A stretch of 11,119 nt of DNA from Chloroflexota bacterium (GTDB taxonomy: Bacteria; Chloroflexota; Ktedonobacteria; Ktedonobacterales; Ktedonobacteraceae). A model generated the notes under the pieces. The model was given only the letters and a program-made list of their open reading frames with translations. It had not been told where the DNA came from and made no database searches. Position 1 is the stretch's first letter, and each line of letters begins with the position of its first letter. Below are positions 1 through 6,069 of this stretch, one piece after another. The translations under genes and the position numbers were made by a program. The stretch covers positions 1 through 11,119 of the forward strand of contig DAHVFL010000119.1 of assembly GCA_027316975.1 (NCBI GenBank), read 5' to 3'.

Positions 1-513
1 CTGGTCGTAGAGGCCGCACTGACGCTTCCATTTTTAGTAACCCTGACAACACAACGCAAATTACCACAGGGACTTCTACGTACCTCAGCGCTTATCTTGC
101 TCGGTATCATCACACTCGCCCTGGCTATAGGAATAGGTGGGCTAATCGTCAACTTGCAGAAAGAAAAAGGGAATTTTCTGCTTCGTTCGGCAGGCATCCT
201 CTGGTTTCTCAACATCCTGGTTTTTGCGCTGTGGTATTTTGAAATCGATGGTGGCGGCCCGTTAAAACGCCACCTGGCAGGCCCCCAGGCCACCGACTTT
301 CTTTTTCCACAATACGCGCCTGGAAGCAACAGTAGTTGGATGCCTCACTTTCTTGATTATGTGTTTCTGGCATTCACCAGCGCAACGGCTCTCAGCCCGG
401 CTGATACGCAGCCCTTGACGAAGAAAGCCAAAACGCTTATGATGATCCAATCGGTCCTATCCCTGGCTATTATTATTTTCCTGGCGGCCCGCGCCGTCAA
501 TATACTCCAATAG
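1..513 (+). CDS. multi-spanning membrane protein, 3' part (5' end outside window)
   Basis: The frame is open from base 1 to the TAG at 511-513, giving 170 visible residues with no start in view. An internal TTG at 97 should not be taken as the true start, because hydrophobic coding sequence continues upstream of it. Visible features are hydrophobic segments at about residues 1-15, 29-51, 63-80 and 146-167. Between the last two lies a loop containing a short segment at 116-131 (PHFLDYVFLAFTSATA) followed by LSPADTQPLT. This helix, re-entrant segment, helix layout resembles the C-terminal part of two-TM ion-channel-like proteins, but the classic TVGYG filter is absent. I recognise it only as an uncharacterised membrane protein of a type seen in soil Actinobacteria and Chloroflexi. 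It ends 5 bp from the stop of the convergent deaminase gene, with no obvious terminator between them. Confidence 0.8.
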   Translation: MVVEAALTLPFLVTLTTQRKLPQGLLRTSALILLGIITLALAIGIGGLIVNLQKEKGNFLLRSAGILWFLNILVFALWYFEIDGGGPLKRHLAGPQATDFLFPQYAPGSNSSWMPHFLDYVFLAFTSATALSPADTQPLTKKAKTLMMIQSVLSLAIIIFLAARAVNILQ

Positions 514-518
514 CATCA

Positions 519-1805
519 TCATTCAATGCGGTAGGTGACTTCCCCGCCCTCGTCGTCTCCCTGTCTCTTCACATTACTTCTCGCGGGAATTGTAGAAGCG
601 ACTTCGCGCCCCTGCTTGAAGACGTGCAGGCGGGCGGGGAGCAGGCGTAAGGCTTCAAAAGCGGTAGGCGCGTCCAGTACCAGAAAATCAGCGGGTTTGT
701 CCTCGTCGATGCCATAGCGGTCCGAGATGCGCAGTGTTTTGGCGGCATTGGTGGTTATCAGGTCCAGCACGTCGTTGATCTCGTCGTAACCGCTCATGTG
801 GCAGAGAAAAAGGGCCAGTTGCGCGGCGGCCAGCATGTCGCCACGACCGAGCGGGAACCAGGGGTCCATAATCGAGTCATGCCCAAGCGCGACGTTGACT
901 CCGGCGGCCAGCAGTTCCTTGACGCGGGTGATGCCGCGCCGCTTCGGATAGGTGTCAAAGCGCCCCTGCAAGACGACATTATCGAAGGGGTTAGCAATGA
1001 CATGCATTCCGGCGCGGGCCAGCAGGCGCATCAGTTTGAAAGCATAGGCGTTATCGTAGGAGTGCATGGCGGTGCAGTGGCTGGCTGTGACGCGCCCCTG
1101 CCACCCCTGCTCAATAGTGTCTGCCGCCATCACCTCGGTGAAACGGGAATGCGGATCGTCGGTTTCGTCGCAATGGCAGTCGATGTCGCGATTGAACTCT
1201 TTCGCCAGCGCGAAGGCATAATGCACATCTTCAACGCCCATATCGCGCGTCCATTCATAATGCGGGATACCGCCCACGATGTCGCAACCCAGCTCCATCG
1301 CCTTGCGCATCAATTCGCGCCCGTTGGGGAAAGACAGAATACCGTCCTGCGGAAAAGCCACCAGTTGGATGTCGCAGATGTCGCGTACCTCTTCGCGCAC
1401 CTCAAGTAAGGCGCGCAGAGCGGTCAATGCGGGGTCGCACACATCGACGTGGCTGCGAATATGCAGGGTACCCTGCGCCACTTCCCAGCGCACCTCTTCC
1501 AGCACGCGCTGTTTCACATCTTCGCGTGTCAGTGATGGTTTGCGCTCGCTCCAGATCTGGATGCCTTCAAGCAGCGTTCCACTGGTATTGTAGCGCGGTT
1601 GCCCCACCGTCAGTACGGCATCAAGATGGACATGCGCGTCAATGAAAGGGGGTGAGACCAGCCGACCAACCGCGTCTATCTCGCGCGTCGCGCTCTCGGA
1701 GATGTCACTGGCGATGCGGGCGAACTTCCCATTTGTGACGGCAATATCAACAAGTGTATTGCGGCGATGAAGTCGGGCGTTGCGAATGATAAGGTCAAAC
1801 GACAT
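519..1805 (-). CDS. codA: CodA-like cytosine deaminase (amidohydrolase superfamily)
   Basis: 428 residues, close to E. coli CodA, which deaminates cytosine to uracil and ammonia in the cytoplasm. Metal and catalytic residues line up with E. coli CodA: H58 and H60 (DAHVH), Q153 (VAFPQDG), H211 and E214 (HCDETDD), H243 (ASHCTAMHSY) and D310 (GHDS). The block LQGRFDTYPKRRGITRVKE (279-297) is almost unchanged from E. coli. One notable difference is S311, where E. coli has Asp314 next to the catalytic Asp313, so the preferred substrate may be a cytosine analogue or 5-substituted cytosine. The start at 1805 is chosen because AAGGGGA lies 6-7 nt upstream of it. The frame extends 19 codons further upstream without a ribosome site. 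It lies 102 bp after the permease gene in the same direction and is probably co-transcribed. Family assignment is firm; exact substrate is not. Confidence 0.93.
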   Translation of the reverse strand: MSFDLIIRNARLHRRNTLVDIAVTNGKFARIASDISESATREIDAVGRLVSPPFIDAHVHLDAVLTVGQPRYNTSGTLLEGIQIWSERKPSLTREDVKQRVLEEVRWEVAQGTLHIRSHVDVCDPALTALRALLEVREEVRDICDIQLVAFPQDGILSFPNGRELMRKAMELGCDIVGGIPHYEWTRDMGVEDVHYAFALAKEFNRDIDCHCDETDDPHSRFTEVMAADTIEQGWQGRVTASHCTAMHSYDNAYAFKLMRLLARAGMHVIANPFDNVVLQGRFDTYPKRRGITRVKELLAAGVNVALGHDSIMDPWFPLGRGDMLAAAQLALFLCHMSGYDEINDVLDLITTNAAKTLRISDRYGIDEDKPADFLVLDAPTAFEALRLLPARLHVFKQGREVASTIPARSNVKRQGDDEGGEVTYRIE

Positions 1806-1907
1806 AAGGATTCCCCTTTGCGAAAATAGCTGCCGGCAGATTTGATTGAAAATAGCACGCACGCGGTGGATTACCGCCTGCCTTTTTTACCGCTCGACAA
1901 AACGAGA

Positions 1908-3335
1908 TTACTTGCCGCCAACGCCCACTTCGCCACGCGGACTCGAGTTGATCTCGATGCGACGCAGGATGAGGTAAGCGACAGCCGCGAAGATGACGCC
2001 CAGTTCAAAACCGACATCCATGCCGAATGGACCCCCCAGAGCCTGTGCGATCGGGCCAACGAATTTCACCTGAGCAGCGCCCAGCACAACGCCCACCAGT
2101 CCGATCGCCATTGAGACAATAGCAGCCCAACCAATGGGAAGCCGGCCCGGTGTATTCCAATCATCGACGTTGTAGTGCCCGTGTCTGAAGACGAAGTGTT
2201 CCAGTATCAGGATAATGGCCCAGGGGCCGAGCCAGTAGGCGATGAGCAGCAGGAAGCCTTCTAATGTCCTGGCAAAATTGGCAGAGTTCGGTATTGCGAT
2301 AGCAACATAAATCACCGCGCCAATCAGCGTCCAGACCCAACGAGGAACCCGCTGGAAAGTTTTTCCAAACACCTGAACTGAGAGACCCAGGCTATAGTCA
2401 TTCGGAATGTTGTTGGCGATCACACTCAAAGCAAGCAACACCAGGATCAGCGTGCCAAAACCACCCAGAGGCTGGACAACAGCGGACATTAACGCGCCAC
2501 CGCCATCAGCCGCATATACCTTCCCCCAGGGAGCATTGGTGGTAAACAGCAGCCCCAGCGTCTCCAACAGAACGCAGGGGATGAATATACCCAGGAATGT
2601 CAGCCAGAAAACGCGGCTTGATGGAGTATTTTCGGGTTGGTTCACGTTATAGTCAGCAGCATAGGAACTCCAACCGGTAGCGAAACCATATACTGCGCCG
2701 CCAAATGTAATAAACGAGACTAATCCGGTGAGGGTGAGCGTCGTATTTGATGGTGTAAGATTGAAGCGCTGCACAGATACGACGAACATGATGACGAAGA
2801 TGATCGCCAGTGGAATCCAGGCATAACGCTCGTAGCGATGCACATAGCGATAGCCATAAATGCTGACCAGCGTGGTAAGCACTGCTATAATGAGTACACC
2901 CGCCCAGCCAGGAATAGCGCCATTGCTCAGAGCATTGACAAGCTGACCGCCAATAATCACGTTGACGGTTGACCAGCCAATACACGCTCCAACGTTGAAT
3001 ACCGCCATGATGATGCCGCCTACCCAACCAAAGGAGAAGCGTGAAATGGTCATCTGGCGCAGGCCAAGTTTAGGGCCCAAGGTGGAGAAAAACGCCACCG
3101 GCAGTACGCCAAGGGCGTTAAAGAGTATGATAGCGATGAAGCCGTCCCAGAAGCCAAGGCCGAGAACAGACGCCAGCGCTCCCAGGGCTACAGTAGATAG
3201 GACGAGGTTGGCGGAAAGCCACATGGTGAAGTTGTCGAAGATACGTACATGAGTGCGGGTTGTGGGTGAAACACGTTCGATACCGTGTGTTTCTAAGCCA
3301 TGTTCTTCTGGAATGGCAACAGTGTCAGAAGCCAT
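1908..3335 (-). CDS. NCS1-family purine/cytosine permease
   Basis: 475 residues with about 12 hydrophobic helices, the usual size for nucleobase:cation symporter-1 (NCS1) inner-membrane transporters, which import cytosine, purines, allantoin or hydantoins with H+ or Na+. Family features are the cytoplasmic N-terminus leading into DNFTMWLSANLVLSTVALG (34-52), the TISRFSFGWVGG segment (96-107), GWSTVNVIIGGQ (120-131) and GWSSYAADYNVNQP (221-234) before helix 6. It looks closer to the purine-cytosine permease (Fcy2-like) branch than to E. coli CodB, so no symbol is given. The start at 3335 has AGGAGG 8 nt upstream; an in-frame ATG 11 codons earlier does not. The C-terminus ends in a Gly-rich tail (SSPRGEVGVGGK) not expected to be membrane-bound. 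Position directly upstream of the deaminase gene supports cytosine or a related base as substrate. Confidence 0.9.
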   Translation of the reverse strand: MASDTVAIPEEHGLETHGIERVSPTTRTHVRIFDNFTMWLSANLVLSTVALGALASVLGLGFWDGFIAIILFNALGVLPVAFFSTLGPKLGLRQMTISRFSFGWVGGIIMAVFNVGACIGWSTVNVIIGGQLVNALSNGAIPGWAGVLIIAVLTTLVSIYGYRYVHRYERYAWIPLAIIFVIMFVVSVQRFNLTPSNTTLTLTGLVSFITFGGAVYGFATGWSSYAADYNVNQPENTPSSRVFWLTFLGIFIPCVLLETLGLLFTTNAPWGKVYAADGGGALMSAVVQPLGGFGTLILVLLALSVIANNIPNDYSLGLSVQVFGKTFQRVPRWVWTLIGAVIYVAIAIPNSANFARTLEGFLLLIAYWLGPWAIILILEHFVFRHGHYNVDDWNTPGRLPIGWAAIVSMAIGLVGVVLGAAQVKFVGPIAQALGGPFGMDVGFELGVIFAAVAYLILRRIEINSSPRGEVGVGGK

Positions 3336-3371
3336 TGCGTTGTCCTCCTGGAGAAAAAACAATTGCACGAT

Positions 3372-3415
3372 AAAAAGGTGACTGAAGGTATCCGCCGGTC
3401 GAACCTCATCTCACC
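3372..3415 (-). terminator. candidate leader terminator (attenuator) before the permease gene
   Basis: In the minus-strand RNA, GGTGA (3415-3411) can pair with TCACC (3381-3377). Inside it TGA pairs with TCA and GGT with ACC around a 13-nt loop. TTTTT (3376-3372) follows directly, giving an intrinsic-terminator outline about 40 nt before the start codon. An alternative stem, CCGGT (3417-3413) with ACCGG (3399-3395), uses the same bases and would break it. The stem is interrupted and only moderately strong, so this is a candidate and not a firm call. Confidence 0.35.
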
Positions 3416-3443
3416 GGAGATGCCAGGCGCTCTGAAGGTCTCC
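3382..3443 (-). repeat. pair of 12-bp direct repeats in the permease leader
   Basis: On the plus strand ctgaaggtatcc (3382-3393) and ctgaaggtctcc (3432-3443) match at 11 of 12 bases, 50 bp apart. In the minus-strand transcript both copies carry ACCTTCA, which can pair with the single TGAGGT at 3408-3403. The downstream copy does so within the terminator-like hairpin. The upstream copy could do so as a competitor. Confidence 0.5.
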
Positions 3444-3571
3444 ATGCTTCCGAGCATAGAATTTGCGCGATATACGACTATTCAACTTGCGAGGCTTCCA
3501 GGAAGCTACATGGCGTTTTTCATGGTTGCGTGCCACTTCATGGATAGCCACCAGGAGTTGAATATATCGAG

Positions 3572-3580
3572 AGTATACCA
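3572..3580 (-). promoter_or_regulatory. possible extended -10 promoter of the permease-deaminase operon
   Basis: On the minus strand this reads TGGTATACT, that is TGn followed by a 5/6 match to TATAAT. No good -35 box is seen at 16-18 nt upstream, so it would depend on the extended -10. If used, transcription would start near 3565 and leave a leader of about 230 nt before the permease start. This is weak evidence from one strand reading. Confidence 0.3.
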
Positions 3581-3676
3581 TATCATCCATCAAGAAGGAA
3601 TGGTTGAGTTGGGTTTTTGACATAACTCTTCACACATCATTGGAGCATTTTTCGCGCCTGGGGGTTGATCCACTGT

Positions 3677-3698
3677 ATGGTAAAAACATACATACCAT
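3677..3698. promoter_or_regulatory. inverted repeat ATGGTA-N10-TACCAT
   Basis: Perfect 6-bp arms at 3677-3682 and 3693-3698 flank an A-rich 10-bp spacer. The half-site centres are about 16 bp apart, suitable for a dimeric DNA-binding protein. It lies between the two divergent genes, so the adjacent PucR-type regulator is the obvious candidate binder, but no known consensus was matched. Confidence 0.35.
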
Positions 3699-3866
3699 TT
3701 CCAAACAACTTGTTCGCTGGTGATTCGTAAGTAACTCCCACCTTTTGACGCGAAATCAGTCGGTTACATCCCGCATTTACGATAAATTCGTATTTTTCTT
3801 ATGGGAATTCATTAACAATTAGTAATCCCGGCTCCAAACCTCTAGACGTATCCCCTAAAAGTATGT

Positions 3867-3874
3867 ACAATTGT
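3867..3874. promoter_or_regulatory. ACAATTGT palindrome overlapping the regulator's -35 box
   Basis: A perfect 8-bp palindrome within GTACAATTGTTAC. Its right half forms the start of the TTGTTA -35 element at 3871-3876, a position typical of an autorepression site. Short palindromes arise by chance, so this rests on position. Confidence 0.3.
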
Positions 3875-3900
3875 TACCATATACAAACTATCCATACAAT
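3871..3900 (+). promoter_or_regulatory. promoter of the PucR-type regulator gene
   Basis: TTGTTA (3871-3876), an 18-bp spacer, then TACAAT (3895-3900, 5/6 match to TATAAT). Transcription would begin near 3907, leaving about 60 nt before the ATG at 3970. This also argues against the earlier TTG at 3871 being a start codon. Confidence 0.5.
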
Positions 3901-3958
3901 GTACGTCATTGTGATACTTTTAATCATCAGGAATCCATCTGGCGATTCATGGTTAATC

Positions 3959-3964
3959 AGGAGG
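3959..3964 (+). promoter_or_regulatory. ribosome binding site that sets the regulator start
   Basis: AGGAGG at 3959-3964 stands 5 nt before ATG 3970. The in-frame TTG at 3871 and ATG at 3949 lack a comparable site, so 3970 is preferred. Confidence 0.75.
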
Positions 3965-3969
3965 CCGGT

Positions 3970-5985
3970 ATGTCATCTAATCGAAGCGCGTCCACGGAAA
4001 ATCAGGATCATCATTCTATTTCATCTGAACTGACATATACGGATCAAAGTCTTGATGCACTTTTTGCGCGCACTGCTGTTTTAGAAAAGGCGTTGGAGGC
4101 GCGAACGCGAGAAAACATCTTTCTGAACGAGATGATTTCTACAGTAGGCTCAACCCTCAAAGTTGACGAGGTACTACATAACCTTGTCGCTACGATTGCG
4201 CGCGCTGTCTCCTGCCACGCGGCATTCATCTACCTGTACGAGAAAGAACGAGAACGCATTGTACTCGCAAGCGCCAGTGAGCACTACCTGCACCTGGTAG
4301 GGAAAATCGAGCTGGCATTAGGAGAAGGCATTAATGGGTGGGTCGCTATGACATTGCAACCGGTCTTCCTGAAAGACAACGCCATGAACGATCCACGCTT
4401 CCGCTATTATCCTGAACTGGAAGAAGATAAGTTCCAATCAGTGATGACTATTCCCATTATCGCCAAAGATCGTCATTTGATCGGCGTGATAAGCCTGCAC
4501 ACGGTTGCGCCGCATGAATTTACCGAGCACGACCAGAATTTCGTGAGCAATACGGCTGCGCTGGTGGCGGGAGCTATCGAAAATGCGCAGCTTTACGAAA
4601 ATACGCAAAAGAAATTGAGCGTTTTAACCACCCTTTCGGTGCTGAGCCAGACGGTTAGTTCCGGCCTGTATCTTGACGAAATGTTGCGCTCCCTGGCAAC
4701 GCTAACCGTCCAGATCATGGAAGCCGATCAATGCGTTATCCTGTTGATGGAGCAGGCACGCGGGCGATTGAGAGTACGCGCATCCGCGCCCACTTTGAAC
4801 GAACGCGCGCTGAACTTCCAATCGGTTGATATCGATCGCACGATCTGGGAGAAGCTGCGCGATAGTAATGGTCGAGGTCCGTCACAAGAAATCAACGCCA
4901 ATACGCTGGAAAACCCGAATCCACTCAAAGACGCGCAATACAAAACCCTGCATTCTGTGCCACTGGTGGCCGGAACAGAGAATCTGGGCATGTTGAATCT
5001 CTATTCTGTCCGCGCGCGCCGTTATACGAGCGAGGATTCAACGCTGCTGGGAACGATTGCCAATCAGATCGCCATGGCGATCAAGAACAGCCACCTGGTC
5101 GATATGCTGGCGCAGAAAAACCTGGTCAAGGGGTTTTTCGATGACTTAATGTATGGCACGTATGACTCGGAAGATACACTGCGGCAGCGTGCGAACTTCA
5201 TCGGTTGCGATCTGAACAAGGCGCATACAGTCGCGATGATTGAAATTATGCGCATGGACGAGGAGAACAGCGAAGAAAATGAACGCGCCCCGGGGTCTGC
5301 TGTTCGGGGGCAGGCCCAGGCGCCATCGATCCAGACAGAGGAAGACCGCCTCGCGCTGCATAAACGCATTACCGGGCAGGTACGACGACGCATTCAGGAT
5401 AGCTACCCAGGCTCAGTGCTGTATGAACGAGAGAATGTGTTGACCTGTATCATCTGCCTGAGCAAAGACCCGACAGGCTCGCGCTTGAAAACTTCGCTGC
5501 GCGAGCTGGCGCGCCAGATGCGGGCCGAACATGGTGTGCGTATGTCTATCGGTATAGGAAACCAGTGCCTGCACATTAGCGACTTCCGCCGTGGTTTTGC
5601 CGAAGCAACCGAGGCGCTGCAAATGGGTCAGAACCTCAATACAGAGGGGGGAGTGACACACTTCAACGACCTGGGCGTCTATCGCTACCTGTATAAAATC
5701 GCCCGTATGGACGATCTGCGGGACATGTACCAGGACCAGGTAGCGCACATTGCCACCTATGATCGACGCAAAAGCACCGATCTGCTTGATACCCTGGAGA
5801 CGTACCTGGAGTGCGCGGGCAATCTCACCAAAACCTCAAACCGCCTGTTTGTGCATCGCAATACCCTGATCCAGCGACTCGAGCGGCTGCAATCACTCTG
5901 CGAAATCGATCTTCAGGAACGCAGCAACTGGCTCACGCTACAGGTCGCCATCAAGGTGTATAAGTTGCGCTCGAACAAGGGATAG
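3970..5985 (+). CDS. PucR-type transcriptional regulator with tandem GAF domains
   Basis: 671 residues, cytoplasmic, no membrane segment. Domains in order: a likely coiled-coil lead-in (about 25-55), a GAF domain (about 60-208, with LGEGINGWVA and a closing GAIENAQLYE), a second GAF domain (about 220-375, closing GTIANQIAMAIKN), a CdaR-like GGDEF-related domain (about 385-560, with RMSIGIGN and DFRRGFAEATEAL) and a C-terminal PucR helix-turn-helix (about 603-660). In the last, GNLTKTSNRLFVHRNTLIQRLERL is the signature region. The insert at 430-460 is polar and probably a linker. Family members regulate purine, sugar-acid or other catabolic genes in response to small molecules bound by N-terminal domains. 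The ligand cannot be told from sequence. It is transcribed away from the permease-deaminase operon and is its likely regulator. The 3' end lies inside a long hairpin. Confidence 0.9.
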   Translation: MSSNRSASTENQDHHSISSELTYTDQSLDALFARTAVLEKALEARTRENIFLNEMISTVGSTLKVDEVLHNLVATIARAVSCHAAFIYLYEKERERIVLASASEHYLHLVGKIELALGEGINGWVAMTLQPVFLKDNAMNDPRFRYYPELEEDKFQSVMTIPIIAKDRHLIGVISLHTVAPHEFTEHDQNFVSNTAALVAGAIENAQLYENTQKKLSVLTTLSVLSQTVSSGLYLDEMLRSLATLTVQIMEADQCVILLMEQARGRLRVRASAPTLNERALNFQSVDIDRTIWEKLRDSNGRGPSQEINANTLENPNPLKDAQYKTLHSVPLVAGTENLGMLNLYSVRARRYTSEDSTLLGTIANQIAMAIKNSHLVDMLAQKNLVKGFFDDLMYGTYDSEDTLRQRANFIGCDLNKAHTVAMIEIMRMDEENSEENERAPGSAVRGQAQAPSIQTEEDRLALHKRITGQVRRRIQDSYPGSVLYERENVLTCIICLSKDPTGSRLKTSLRELARQMRAEHGVRMSIGIGNQCLHISDFRRGFAEATEALQMGQNLNTEGGVTHFNDLGVYRYLYKIARMDDLRDMYQDQVAHIATYDRRKSTDLLDTLETYLECAGNLTKTSNRLFVHRNTLIQRLERLQSLCEIDLQERSNWLTLQVAIKVYKLRSNKG

Positions 5986-6032
5986 TTGGGCGGGGCTTGC
6001 CCCCGCCCTGGTCAACTATCCCTTGTTCGAGC
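5969..6032. repeat. long hairpin spanning the regulator's stop codon
   Basis: A 19-bp perfect inverted repeat (5969-5987 with 6014-6032) encloses a second GC-only stem, GGGCGGGG (5988-5995) with CCCCGCCC (6001-6008), a 5-nt loop and a one-sided 5-nt bulge (6009-6013). The left arm includes the last five to six codons and the TAG of the regulator gene. There is no T-run directly after it on either strand, so alone it is not a standard intrinsic terminator. It may protect the mRNA end or act together with the terminator that follows. Confidence 0.9.
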
Positions 6033-6054
6033 AAAAACTGGCCGCCAGTTTTTT
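6033..6054. terminator. bidirectional intrinsic terminator
   Basis: AAAAACTGG (6033-6041) and CCAGTTTTT (6045-6053) form a 9-bp stem with a 3-nt loop. There is a T-run of six on the plus strand and of five on the minus strand. It lies between the convergent regulator (stop at 5985) and MFS exporter (stop at 6070) genes and can end both transcripts. Confidence 0.8.
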
Positions 6055-6069
6055 GTGCTTTCATTCAGG

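Larger units (their letters stand above)
3336..3969. other. 634-bp divergent intergenic region
   Basis: This gap separates the permease gene (-) from the PucR-type regulator (+). No convincing gene lies here: the short open frames on either strand lack ribosome sites and recognisable domains. It contains a possible minus-strand promoter and leader with paired segments (3336-3577), a 13-bp dyad GCTTCC-A-GGAAGC (3494-3506), an ATGGTA/TACCAT inverted repeat (3677-3698) and an ACAATTGT palindrome (3867-3874) touching a plus-strand promoter (3871-3900). Its length and symmetry elements suit shared regulation of both transcription units. Confidence 0.7.

Noticed and set aside
798..1409. 203-codon plus-strand frame opposite the deaminase gene
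   Set aside because: It is antisense to well-conserved cytosine-deaminase sequence and reads as a low-complexity shadow of it.
1806..1907. Terminator or separate promoter between permease and deaminase genes
   Set aside because: Only a 4-bp CTCG/CGAG stem without a T-run and no convincing -10/-35 pair were seen, so the genes are treated as one operon.
3336..3577. Known purine or TPP riboswitch before the permease gene
   Set aside because: The conserved core sequences of those classes are not found by eye; only generic paired segments are present.
3300..3623. Open frames of 106 (+) and 70 (-) codons in the divergent intergenic region
   Set aside because: The plus frame begins inside the permease gene, neither has a clear ribosome site or recognisable domain, and the region shows regulatory structure.
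3871..3969. Longer start (TTG 3871 or ATG 3949) for the PucR-type regulator
   Set aside because: TTG 3871 lies in the -35 box of a good promoter and neither start has a ribosome site, while ATG 3970 follows AGGAGG by 5 nt.
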